From assembly GCA_934513685.1 (NCBI GenBank), contig CAKSWY010000023.1:1-41280 (forward strand): a stretch of DNA of 41,280 nt, given 5' to 3'. The notes beneath the pieces were generated by a model. The model worked only from the letters and a program-made list of their open reading frames with translations, searched no databases and was not told the origin of the DNA. Each line of letters begins with the position of its first letter. Position 1 is the first letter of the stretch. Positions 31,763 to 39,306 of the stretch are shown one piece after another. This DNA comes from an uncultured Oscillospiraceae bacterium (GTDB taxonomy: Bacteria > Bacillota > Clostridia > Oscillospirales > Ruminococcaceae). The translations under genes and the position numbers were made by a program.

Positions 31763-32340
31763 GCGAAAAGCAGATCAAACGGGAGTTCCGCCTGTTCACC
31801 ATTGCGGAGTATGAAAAGGAAGAGGCCTATCTGGCCCGGCGCCACCGGGAGGGCTGGAAGCTGGTGACGGCTGCCATGCCCGGCTTCTATACCTTTGAGG
31901 AATGCGAGCCGGAAGAGGTGATCTACCAGCTGGACTACAACAGCACCCAGGGCACGGAAAAGGAGCAGTATCTGCAGATGTTTGCGGACTGCGGCTGGGA
32001 ATACGTGAACGAAATGAACGGCTGGCGGTACTTCCGCAAGCCGCAGGCCCAGGCGGACGGTGACGAGGCCATTTTCAGCAGTGATGCCTCCCGGCTGGAG
32101 CTGCTGGGGCGGGTGTTCCGCACCCGGATGCTGCCGATCCTGCTGCTGTTCTTCTGCGCCGATGTGCCCATGGTGGCCTGCGCACTGGCAGAGGGGCTGC
32201 CCGCCCGGCCGGTGGAGCGGGGCATTCTGCTGGGTACGCTGATTCTGTTCTTCTTTGTGCTCTGGATCGTGCTTCGCTGCGGGGCGGGCCTGTGGCAGCT
32301 GCGACAGCGCTGCCGGCGGGATGAGGAAACGCTGCGCTGA
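31759..32340 (+). CDS. DUF2812 membrane protein
   Basis: 193 residues. The N-terminal 95 residues form the DUF2812 domain (REFRLFTIAEYEKEEAYLARRHREGWKLV, FADCGWEYVNEMNGWRYF); two membrane helices follow at about 125-145 and 155-175, and a short basic tail ends the protein. The start is ATG 31759, overlapping the PadR stop, 7 bases after a G-rich ribosome site; ATG 31753 is possible. Genes of this domain are regularly found beside PadR regulators; their function is not known, and this one is likely controlled by its PadR neighbour. Confidence 0.88.
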   Translation: MSEKQIKREFRLFTIAEYEKEEAYLARRHREGWKLVTAAMPGFYTFEECEPEEVIYQLDYNSTQGTEKEQYLQMFADCGWEYVNEMNGWRYFRKPQAQADGDEAIFSSDASRLELLGRVFRTRMLPILLLFFCADVPMVACALAEGLPARPVERGILLGTLILFFFVLWIVLRCGAGLWQLRQRCRRDEETLR

Positions 32341-32346
32341 GCCACT

Positions 32347-32389
32347 CTACGGCCCGTAGGTTGCCATTTGGCCGAAGGTCCGGTATGCT
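32347..32389 (+). promoter_or_regulatory. Promoter of the XRE-desulfoferrodoxin-like gene with adjoining palindrome
   Basis: TTGCCA (32361-32366), 17-base spacer, TATGCT (32384-32389). A perfect inverted repeat CTACGG-C-CCGTAG (32347-32359) ends one base before the -35 hexamer and could be an operator for the regulator encoded downstream. Confidence 0.7.
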
Positions 32390-32470
32390 GAAACACGAAG
32401 CGGGGCACCCGGGAACCCCTGAAACAGCACAAGGAACCAGGCGGCAGACGCCGCCAATTCAGGAGGCAAA

Positions 32471-33079
32471 ATGGAACAGTATGTGACGGGCAGCGTGATC
32501 CGCGCGCTGCGGGAGAAAAAGGGCCTGACCCAGCGCCAATTGGCCGAGCGCCTGTTGGTGAGCGACAAGGCCGTAAGCAAATGGGAAACGGGCAAGGGCT
32601 TGCCAGACATCAGCCTGCTGGAGCCGCTGGCGGCCCAGTTGGGAGTAAGTGTGGCGGAGCTTTTGCGGGGCGAGTGGGTGGAAAACCGCAACCGGGGCGG
32701 CAGCGTACCACGGGCCAGCTTCTATGTCTGCCCGGTGTGCGGCAACGTGGTTTATGCCCTGGGCAAGGGCAGTTACAGCTGCTGCGGCATCACCCTGCCG
32801 CCCATGGAAGCCGAAGCGCCGGATGAGGCCCACGCGCTGAACCAGCAATGGCTGGACGGCGAACTGTACGTAACGCTGGCCCACCCGATGGAGAAGAATC
32901 ACTTTGTGAGCTTTGCGGCGCTGGTAAGCTTTGACCGGGTGCAGCTGGTAAAGCTGTATCCGGAACAGGAGCCGGCCATCCGCTTTGCGGGCGTGCGCCC
33001 GGGCGATCGGATTGCGGTTTGCTGCAACCGGCATGGGCTGTTTGCCGAAAAGGCAGCGCGCCGCCCCGAAACCCACTGA
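32471..33079 (+). CDS. XRE-type regulator fused to a desulfoferrodoxin (superoxide reductase)-like domain
   Basis: 202 residues in two parts. Residues about 6-66 are an XRE helix-turn-helix (LREKKGLTQRQLAERLLVSDKAVSKWETG). From about 83 on there is a desulforedoxin-like knuckle, CPVCGN...SCCG (Cys87, 90, 104, 105). After this comes a segment resembling the superoxide reductase iron-site domain: HPMEKNHF (His138, His144) and CNRHGLF (Cys185, His188), with His121 as the candidate fifth ligand. In superoxide reductase four histidines and one cysteine hold the reactive iron. The match of motifs and their order is direct; iron binding and redox sensing are inferred. ATG 32471 has AGGAGG 4 bases upstream. 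The second half could instead be a plain metal-binding sensor. Confidence 0.8.
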   Translation: MEQYVTGSVIRALREKKGLTQRQLAERLLVSDKAVSKWETGKGLPDISLLEPLAAQLGVSVAELLRGEWVENRNRGGSVPRASFYVCPVCGNVVYALGKGSYSCCGITLPPMEAEAPDEAHALNQQWLDGELYVTLAHPMEKNHFVSFAALVSFDRVQLVKLYPEQEPAIRFAGVRPGDRIAVCCNRHGLFAEKAARRPETH

Positions 33080-33139
33080 GTGAACGTGCGTTACCCTCAA
33101 GTGAAGCAAATCCTGCGCCCGGCGGGCGGCCTGCTGCAA

Positions 33140-33193
33140 ATGCGGCGGCTGCCTTCCGGGAGCTTTTTTGCACGCCGGGGTCGGCCGCCGCAT
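33140..33193 (+). repeat. Long-spaced inverted repeat between the XRE fusion and the lysozyme
   Basis: Perfect 10-bp arms ATGCGGCGGC (33140-33149) and GCCGCCGCAT (33184-33193) around a 34-base loop that contains T6. It is not a normal intrinsic terminator because the T run is inside the loop. It ends 28 bases before the lysozyme ATG and may shape the leader of that gene. Confidence 0.5.
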
Positions 33194-33221
33194 ACATTGG
33201 CGGGGAGAGGGGGCGTGTGGG

Positions 33222-34202
33222 ATGGCAGTTTACGAACGGGGAATCGACGTATCCCGCTATCAGGGGCTGGTGAACTGGCCCGCGGTGGCCGGGGCGGGCA
33301 TTCAGTTTGCGATGGTGCGCATTGGCTCAAGCAACGGGGGTGCGGCGTATGTGGACCCGTATTTTCAGCGCAACGTACAGGGGGCGCACGACGCGGGCAT
33401 GAAGGTGGGGGCCTACTACTTCACCTACGCCAAAACGCGGGAGCAGGTGAACACGGAGCTGGAGACGTTTTTGCCCGCCCTGACCGGCCTGCGGTTGGAG
33501 TACCCGGTGTTTGTGGATGTGGAATCCCACCAGCTGACGGGCCTTGGGCGGCAGCCGCTGACCGAGCTGGTGCGCTATGCCATGGACATTCTGGACCAGA
33601 GCGGCTGGCTACCCGGCTATTACACCTACACCGCCTTTGCCCAGCAGTATCTGGACACCCAGGCGCTGGCGGCTTACCCGCTGTGGATCGCCGATTACCG
33701 GGGCTATGTGGGATACTCCGGCAGCTATGACCTGTGGCAGTATTCCTTGGCCGGGCAGGTGGCGGGCATTGAGGGCAATGTGGATCTGGATTACAGCTAC
33801 AAAAACTTTCTGCCCCTTTTGCAGGAGGCAGGGCTGAACGGCTACGGCACCAGCCGCCCGGCCATGCAGGCCCTCAGCGGCAAGGCCCTGCAGGTGACCA
33901 GCGCCCGGTGCGAATATTTTTACAGCCCCAATGTGGACGATGTGGCGGGCTACCTGCCGCTGGGAACGTACCCGGCTCTGGAGCTGAGCGAGGGGACCTG
34001 GCACGGGTATGTGTGGGTGACCTTCCGGTACGAAGAGCAGACCTTCTGGGCCGTTCTTCTGGAGGACCGGGACCGGCTCATCGACGCGCCGCCGGCGGCC
34101 GACTGCACCGAATGTGAGGAGGCGCTGGAGCAGCTTCGCCGCCGGGTGGAGAATGCGCTGGCGCTGATGGAGCAGGCGCTGGACGCGCTGGAAGAAGCCT
34201 GA
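33222..34202 (+). CDS. GH25 lysozyme-like muramidase without signal peptide
   Basis: 326 residues. Residues about 5-205 are a glycoside hydrolase family 25 domain, with GIDVSRYQG (Asp9), FVDVES (Asp99 and catalytic Glu101) and DLWQYS near the end. The C-terminal part, about 225-295, looks like a small beta-rich domain and finishes in a helical, possibly coiled tail (CEEALEQLRRRVENALALMEQALDALEEA). The protein starts MAVYERGIDVS with no signal peptide, as in phage endolysins that leave with a holin, but no phage gene is nearby. ATG 33222 follows GAGAGGGGG. Activity on peptidoglycan is the family expectation; export is unexplained. Confidence 0.88.
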   Translation: MAVYERGIDVSRYQGLVNWPAVAGAGIQFAMVRIGSSNGGAAYVDPYFQRNVQGAHDAGMKVGAYYFTYAKTREQVNTELETFLPALTGLRLEYPVFVDVESHQLTGLGRQPLTELVRYAMDILDQSGWLPGYYTYTAFAQQYLDTQALAAYPLWIADYRGYVGYSGSYDLWQYSLAGQVAGIEGNVDLDYSYKNFLPLLQEAGLNGYGTSRPAMQALSGKALQVTSARCEYFYSPNVDDVAGYLPLGTYPALELSEGTWHGYVWVTFRYEEQTFWAVLLEDRDRLIDAPPAADCTECEEALEQLRRRVENALALMEQALDALEEA

Positions 34203-34320
34203 AACCGGGAAAGCCTCAGGGCGGGGCCGGGCACAGCGCCGGTTTGCGCCACGGCTCTTTGACAAAGAAAATTTACAATTTGCCCATTTGTTTCGTCTGG
34301 AACCGCCGGGCGGGATATCC

Positions 34321-34326
34321 TATACT
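34321..34326 (+). promoter_or_regulatory. Possible -10 element for the AI-2E-family gene
   Basis: TATACT about 64 bases upstream of the ATG at 34390. The matching -35 region (TGGAAC at 34298) is weak. The rest of 34203-34389 shows nothing else. Confidence 0.4.
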
Positions 34327-34389
34327 AAACCTGTTTTGAAAAAATGGCGCGGCGGCATAAAATGGGCCGCGCCGGTGGAGGAAAACCGG

Positions 34390-35535
34390 ATGAAGGAACG
34401 AAAAAACGAAATTCTGCTGCTGGGGGCGGTGCTGGCCGGGGTGGTCACCCTGAACTGGCTGCTGCAGCACCCGGCGGTGGCCTTTGGGGCGCTGGGCACG
34501 CTGGGCAGCCTGCTCACCCCGTTTCTGGTGGGCGGGGCGGTGGCCTTTGTGCTGAACGTGCCCATGCGCGCCATTGAGCGGCGTATGCCCGCCCGCTGGG
34601 GCGGCGCGCGGCGCAAACTGGCGCTGGGCGTTACCGTCTGGCTGGTGGTCGGGGTGCTGGCGGCGGTGGTTCTGCTGCTGATTCCCAGCCTGCGCAGCAC
34701 GTTCACCAGCCTGAGCGAGGCGATGCCTACAGCATGGGAGCGGGCCCAGGCCTGGCTGGCGGAGCTGCAGCAGAAATTCCCATTTTTGGAACAGCTGTGG
34801 CCCCAGGTGAACAGCTTTCAGGGGCAGGACCTGACCAAGGGTCTGAGCCAGCTGCTGGCATGGATGGGCGAGCGGGGCACGGCGCTGGTGGGCGGGGCGG
34901 CCAACGCGGCCAGCGGCCTTGTGGGCGGCATTGCGGACACGGTGGTGGGCGTGGTGTTTGCGTTTTACCTGCTGTGCCAGAAGGAGCGGCTGGGCAGCCA
35001 GCTGCTTCGGGTGATGCGGGCCTACCTGCCGGACCGGTGGACCCGGCGGATTCTGCGGGTGGCGGTCCTCACCGAAAAGACCTTTTCCGCGTTCCTTTCC
35101 GGCCAATGCCTGGAAGCCTGCATTCTGGGCTGTATGTTTGCGCTCAGTATGCTGATCTGCCGGATGCCCTATGCGCCGCTCATCAGCCTGTTCATTGCGG
35201 TGACGGCGCTTATCCCCATTTTCGGTTCGTTTCTGGGCTGTGCCGTGGGGGTGCTGCTGATCTTAACGGTCAACCCCGGGCAGGCGCTGTGGTTCATCGT
35301 ACTGTTTTTGTGCCTGCAGCAGATCGAGGGGAACTTCATCTACCCCCGCGTGGTGGGCAATTCCGTTGGGCTTCCGGCCATCTGGGTGCTGGCGGCGGTC
35401 ACGCTGGGCGGGCGGATGTTCGGCGTGCTGGGAATGCTGGTGATGATCCCGGCCTGTTCGGTGTGCTATGCACTGCTGCGCCAGGGCACCGAGCGGCGGC
35501 TGCGGCGCAAGCGCATTCGCGAACAGGAGCCGTGA
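34390..35535 (+). CDS. AI-2E-family (PerM/YtvI-like) membrane protein
   Basis: A 381-residue polytopic membrane protein of the AI-2E transporter (UPF0118) family. Hydrophobic helices lie at about 7-25, 35-55, 75-98 and in a cluster from about 170 to 365. The conserved PFLVGGAVAFVLN start region, the ALIPIFGSFLG segment and the QQIEGNFIYPRVVGNSVGLP signature are present. Members include proteins of sporulation (YtvI) and putative exporters or antiporters; the substrate is unknown. ATG 34390 has GGAGG 8 bases upstream. The C-terminus is basic. It has its own terminator. Confidence 0.88.
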   Translation: MKERKNEILLLGAVLAGVVTLNWLLQHPAVAFGALGTLGSLLTPFLVGGAVAFVLNVPMRAIERRMPARWGGARRKLALGVTVWLVVGVLAAVVLLLIPSLRSTFTSLSEAMPTAWERAQAWLAELQQKFPFLEQLWPQVNSFQGQDLTKGLSQLLAWMGERGTALVGGAANAASGLVGGIADTVVGVVFAFYLLCQKERLGSQLLRVMRAYLPDRWTRRILRVAVLTEKTFSAFLSGQCLEACILGCMFALSMLICRMPYAPLISLFIAVTALIPIFGSFLGCAVGVLLILTVNPGQALWFIVLFLCLQQIEGNFIYPRVVGNSVGLPAIWVLAAVTLGGRMFGVLGMLVMIPACSVCYALLRQGTERRLRRKRIREQEP

Positions 35536-35565
35536 ACGGCTGCAAAGCTAGAAAAATAAGAACCA

Positions 35566-35600
35566 CGCCGGGCCGGCATACGCCGAGGCCCGGCGCTTTT
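35566..35600 (+). terminator. Terminator after the AI-2E-family gene
   Basis: A 9-bp GC-only stem (35566-35574 and 35587-35595) followed by CTTTT, 30 bases after the stop. The T run is short. Confidence 0.65.
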
Positions 35601-35721
35601 GCGCGCGCAGGGGCGGCCGGTTTTGCAGAATCTGCCGCACAATTCGGAGAATTGTCTCGATTTTTGCGATGGAAAAGATTCTTAAGAAAAAATGAAATAT
35701 CTGAAAGCAGCGGTACGTTGA

Positions 35722-35750
35722 TTGTTTTAGAAGGCCCCTTATAGTACAAT
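35722..35750 (+). promoter_or_regulatory. Promoter of the ECF sigma-anti-sigma-like operon
   Basis: TTGTTT (35722-35727), 17-base spacer, TACAAT (35745-35750). It is of the housekeeping type rather than an ECF-type self-promoter, although weaker sites cannot be excluded. Confidence 0.65.
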
Positions 35751-35796
35751 GGGAACAGGCGTTGCAGGCCGAATCTTGTTGGAAAGGAGGGGAAGG

Positions 35797-36324
35797 ATGA
35801 TGGCGGATGTGCGCACGCCGGAGGATATGGAGCGGCTGATGGACCGGTATGGCGACCGGATGCTTCGGCTTTGCTGTATGTATCTGAACGACGAGCATAT
35901 GGCGCAGGACGCGGTGCAGGACAGCTTTTTGAAAATTTACCGGAACGCGCAGACGTTTGAAACACCGGAGATGGAAAAAAGCTGGGTGATGCGGGTGGCC
36001 ATCAACACCTGCAAGGACTATCTGCGCAGCGCCTGGAAGCGGCGCGTGAACCTGATGGAACAGCTGCCGGAAGTGCCCGCGCCGGAGACGGTGCCGCGGG
36101 ACGAGGCCGAAGAGCTGTATCAGGCCGTGCAGGCGCTGAAGCCGAAGTACCGGGAGGTCATCCTTCTCCACTATTATCAGGGGCTCCGTGTGGGCGAGAT
36201 CGCAGCAATTCTGCGGGCGCCGCAATCTACGGTGAGCATCCGCCTTCGTCGGGCCAGGCAGATGCTCAACCGCATGTTGGGAGGGAGCGACCAGAGTGAA
36301 GATCACACAGGAGAAGATCCGTGA
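35797..36324 (+). CDS. ECF-type RNA polymerase sigma factor (first module)
   Basis: A 175-residue sigma-70 family protein with regions 2 and 4 only. Region 2 includes YGDRMLRLCCMYLNDEHMAQDAVQDSFLKIY, and region 4 includes LKPKYREVILLHYYQGLRVGEIAAIL and STVSIRLRRARQML. ATG 35797 follows AAAGGAGG by 6 bases (a second ATG is adjacent). It overlaps the next gene by 29 bases; that gene encodes a membrane-anchored partner, so it is likely held at the membrane until a signal is sensed. The signal and targets are unknown. Confidence 0.92.
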   Translation: MMADVRTPEDMERLMDRYGDRMLRLCCMYLNDEHMAQDAVQDSFLKIYRNAQTFETPEMEKSWVMRVAINTCKDYLRSAWKRRVNLMEQLPEVPAPETVPRDEAEELYQAVQALKPKYREVILLHYYQGLRVGEIAAILRAPQSTVSIRLRRARQMLNRMLGGSDQSEDHTGEDP

Positions 36325-37705
36325 GGCGTGCGACGCCCACTGGGCGGACGTGGCCTTGCGTGATGAGCAGAAACAGAAAATTCTGGCCCAGTGCCGCCCG
36401 CAGCTTGTTTTAGCCAAACCGCGGCGCGGGGCGCGCCGTGCGGTGGCATTGGCCGCCGCGGCCTGCCTGATGCTGACGCTGTGCGTGGGCACGGCGGCGG
36501 CTTCCCCGGGGCTGCTCCGCCAGGTGGGCGGCCTGAGCGAGTATGCGGCCAGCCAGTTCCAGCCGGTGAACAAAACCAGCACCGACCAGGGCCTGCGCAT
36601 GGAGGTGCTTGCCGCCGCCAACGACGGCGACCGCGCGGTGATCTACCTGAATGTGCAGGACGCACAGGGGCTGGGCCGAATCAACGACGGCGTGCAGTTG
36701 TATGACTACGCCGTGAGCAGCGCGGGCCGCCCACAGGGTATGGCCTTCAGCGAGGTGGTGGCCTACGACGAGGCCAGCCAGACGGCCACCCTGCGGCTGG
36801 AAAGCATGGCAGAGGACGAGGGCGACCCCGGCCGCCGAATGCGGGTGCAGGTGGCCGGGCTGCTCACCGGGGCAGCTTCCACCGAATTGCAGGGAACCGG
36901 CTACACCGTGGCCGACCTGGCGGCGATGAATCCGGTTCCGGCGCTGCGCAGTGTGACCAGCGACAGCTGGATGACGGGCGGCGGAACGCTGGCGGACCGG
37001 ATCGACCGGGGGCAGATGCGCTTTTTGCAGCCCAATCTGAGCGTTATACCGCAGGCGGCCCCCTGGCTTACCATCGAGGGGGTGGGCCTGGTGGACGGCA
37101 GCCTGCACGTTCTGGTGAGCCAGGATGAGGAAATGGGCCGGTTCGACCGGCTGCACCTCAGCCTGATCACCGAGGACGGGACCCCGGCCGAGAGCGATTC
37201 TGCCGTGCTGGATCTGGGGCGGCGAAAGGAGTTCGGCCGCCTGACCCCCGGGCTGGATTACCACACCCAGAAAGAGTATGTGCTGGCCCTGCCGGAGGAC
37301 GCAGACCTGAACCGGCTGGAGCTGGCGTACAGCATGGACACCTATGAGCAGTATCTGGAGGGCAGCTGGAGCGTCCGATTTGACCTGGATGAGGGCGGGC
37401 AGGTGCGCACCGGCACCTGCAGCCTGACCTGCGGCGGCTGGGTTGCCCAAAGCCTGAAGCTGACCCCGCTGGGCGTAACGGTGGAGGGCACCGGTGAAAT
37501 GCTGGCCACCGACCCGGTGATCGACCTGATGGTCTGGGATGCCAGCGGCAAACCGGTGGACTTTTACAGTTGCTCCACCTCCGCGACCATCGGCGAAAAC
37601 GGCCAGAACCATGTGGAGCTGAAAAACAGCTTCACCCTGCCGATGGACCCGGCCCAGGTGGCCCGCGTGACCCTGAATGGGCAGGAAATTCCGCTGGAAA
37701 ACTGA
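36296..37705 (+). CDS. Membrane-anchored anti-sigma-like protein (DUF4179 type)
   Basis: 469 residues: a cytoplasmic N-terminus of about 47 residues, one membrane helix (about 48-69) and a large extracellular, beta-rich region. This topology, and its place after an ECF sigma gene, match the DUF4179-type putative anti-sigma factors of Clostridia. The early extracellular part (NDGDRAVIYLNVQDAQG) resembles that domain; the rest is less conserved. No zinc-finger motif is seen. The start is GTG 36296, inside the sigma gene, about 8 bases after AGGGAG. The anti-sigma role is inference from context and topology. Confidence 0.75.
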   Translation: MKITQEKIREACDAHWADVALRDEQKQKILAQCRPQLVLAKPRRGARRAVALAAAACLMLTLCVGTAAASPGLLRQVGGLSEYAASQFQPVNKTSTDQGLRMEVLAAANDGDRAVIYLNVQDAQGLGRINDGVQLYDYAVSSAGRPQGMAFSEVVAYDEASQTATLRLESMAEDEGDPGRRMRVQVAGLLTGAASTELQGTGYTVADLAAMNPVPALRSVTSDSWMTGGGTLADRIDRGQMRFLQPNLSVIPQAAPWLTIEGVGLVDGSLHVLVSQDEEMGRFDRLHLSLITEDGTPAESDSAVLDLGRRKEFGRLTPGLDYHTQKEYVLALPEDADLNRLELAYSMDTYEQYLEGSWSVRFDLDEGGQVRTGTCSLTCGGWVAQSLKLTPLGVTVEGTGEMLATDPVIDLMVWDASGKPVDFYSCSTSATIGENGQNHVELKNSFTLPMDPAQVARVTLNGQEIPLEN

Positions 37706-37735
37706 CCGAAAGAACCGGCGCAGAAACCAATAAAA

Positions 37736-37788
37736 CAGCCGGGCGGCACACTGCATTGCAGATGTGCCGCCCGGCTGCCGTTGTTTTG
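37736..37788. terminator. Terminator between convergent genes
   Basis: A perfect 15-bp stem (37736-37750 and 37763-37777, 12-base loop), followed on the plus strand by CCGTTGTTTT and on the minus strand by TTTTATTGG. It serves the anti-sigma-like gene and the minus-strand YjzC-like gene. Confidence 0.85.
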
Positions 37789-37814
37789 AGGAGAAACTTA
37801 CGAAGAGAAAATGC

Positions 37815-37985
37815 TCAGATCTTTTCCCACTTGTTGCCGCTCTGCTGCACAGGGGGCAGGCGGTCGCCGCGGGAAATGCGGACGGTGCGGCTGTTTTCGG
37901 CCTTGCCGCCCCGGGGGCCGACCTCCTGATAGGTTCCGGCGGGGGCATTGTCCTGGCCGGGCGTATACAGATTGCTGCTGTTCAT
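37815..37985 (-). CDS. YjzC-like small protein
   Basis: A 56-residue protein on the minus strand that begins MNSSNLYTPGQDNAPAGTY and ends SGNKWEKI. It matches the plan of the YjzC family, small proteins with a PGQ.AP..G.Y.E.G segment, a basic VRISRGDRLPP middle and a W-containing end (NKWEK). ATG 37985 lies 6 bases after GTGAGGAA. The stop at 37815 is 27 bases from the convergent terminator. The family is widespread in Firmicutes and has no known function. Confidence 0.85.
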   Translation of the reverse strand: MNSSNLYTPGQDNAPAGTYQEVGPRGGKAENSRTVRISRGDRLPPVQQSGNKWEKI

Positions 37986-38092
37986 GGTAGATTCCTCACG
38001 GTCTGGCGGCCGGTGGCCGCCGTGGTTGGCAGTGCGGGGCGGCCGCGAAGCCGCCCTGCCGTACAGCCACAGTATGGGCCGCCAGGTGTGGA

Positions 38093-38098
38093 ATTATA
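38093..38098 (-). promoter_or_regulatory. Possible promoter of the YjzC-like gene
   Basis: A perfect TATAAT on the minus strand 15 bases after the stop region of the preceding gene, with no good -35. The leader of about 100 bases to 37985 contains GC-rich hairpins (for example a CCGCCC/GGGCGG pairing near 38037-38056). Confidence 0.4.
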
Positions 38099-38112
38099 CC
38101 GGCCGCAGGGCT

Positions 38113-39171
38113 TCAGGCCTCCGGCAGATCGCCGTAAGTTTCGTACAGATACCGGCGGGCGGTTTCGGCCTTTTCGTCGTCCAGCAGGCCGCTGTCCACC
38201 AGCTTCTGCACCGCCTCGTAGGCTTTGCGCAGGCTGGCCGCCTGCAGGGCTTCATCGTCCGTGCTCTCGTCGTCATTGGCCAGGCGGTTCTCCCACTCTT
38301 CCAGCGAGGCCTGCCGATCGGACAGCTCCTGTTCCCGCTGCGCCAGCGCATCGGCCTCTTCGGAATCGGACGCCTCAATCAGCGATGTGAGGGCGTCCAG
38401 GTCGGCGGTCATCTGATAAGGGCCGCTGAGCGAGACGGAGTAATCCGGCTGCCCATCCAGCGTGTTGGTGCCTTCCAGCTGCACGCTCTGGCGGGCGGCG
38501 GAGGGAACGGCCTGGGTAAGAACCGACAGCACCGGCTGGCAGGCGCGGGCAAAGGCGGCCGCGTCGGCGTATTCGCCGCGCAGGTCCACATTGACGCACA
38601 GATGATCGGCGGCGGTCAGTTCGTTCAGGTGCTCGGCTTGGGTGTAGCTGTTGGCGAGGTAACTGTCCAGATAGGTCACGCCGCTGTTTTTCAGCTGGTC
38701 ATAGCAGGTGCTGTTCAGCTCCGAGGTGATCCGGGCTTCCCGCTGTTCCTCCTCTGGGCCGTAATAGTCCCAGAACATCGGGATGACCGCCGCGCACAGC
38801 GAGCAGCCTACCAGAATCAGGCAGAGCAGCACGCTGCCGAAGTTGACCCGGTATTCGTCCCCTTTGAGGAAGGAGCCGATCAGGATCTCCAATCCCATAA
38901 GAACCAGCAGCAGCGGGGAAAGCTTGGCCGCGGCGAACAGATCAAAGCCGGGAACAAAGCAGTAGCCCAGAATGCAGCCGCCCACCAGAATGAGAGCCAG
39001 CCCCAGCGTGAGGGTGCCGGTGCGGCGGCGAATGGGGGCGTTCGGGCGCTTGCCCGGATTGGAAACCGGGGCCTGATAAAATTCACTGTGCGGGGCGGCC
39101 TCGCCCGAAGCGGCGGCATCTGCGTCTGCGCCGGGCAGATCGGCCGTGCGGTTCATCTCGTTTTCGTTCAT
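38113..39171 (-). CDS. Membrane protein with LiaI/LiaF-like helices and coiled coil
   Basis: 352 residues. An acidic cytoplasmic N-terminus of about 50 residues is followed by three membrane helices (about 53-73, 84-102, 112-132). The first two (GTLTLGLALILVGG, LSPLLLVLMGLEILIG) resemble the DUF5668/LiaI-LiaF-type membrane region. The remaining 210 residues should be on one side of the membrane and end with a charged, coiled-coil-like stretch at about 275-335. No catalytic motif is visible. ATG 39171 has GAAAGGAG 6 bases upstream. It is the fourth gene after the ECF sigma factor and may be an envelope-stress component; that is inference. Confidence 0.6.
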   Translation of the reverse strand: MNENEMNRTADLPGADADAAASGEAAPHSEFYQAPVSNPGKRPNAPIRRRTGTLTLGLALILVGGCILGYCFVPGFDLFAAAKLSPLLLVLMGLEILIGSFLKGDEYRVNFGSVLLCLILVGCSLCAAVIPMFWDYYGPEEEQREARITSELNSTCYDQLKNSGVTYLDSYLANSYTQAEHLNELTAADHLCVNVDLRGEYADAAAFARACQPVLSVLTQAVPSAARQSVQLEGTNTLDGQPDYSVSLSGPYQMTADLDALTSLIEASDSEEADALAQREQELSDRQASLEEWENRLANDDESTDDEALQAASLRKAYEAVQKLVDSGLLDDEKAETARRYLYETYGDLPEA

Positions 39172-39306
39172 GAAAAGCTCCTTTCATGGTTCAAAAGGCA
39201 GAAAAAGGGCAGCAGGGCCGGAAACGGTGCCGCAGGCGGGAATGCATGCTGCGAGGGAAATCGGCCACCGCTGCCCGAACGTTCGGAAAAGAAGGGCCCG
39301 GTGAGG

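Noticed and set aside
34259..34279. TTGACA with TACAAT upstream of the AI-2E-family gene as a promoter
   Set aside because: The spacing between them is only 9 bases, far too short; TATACT at 34321 is preferred though its -35 is weak.
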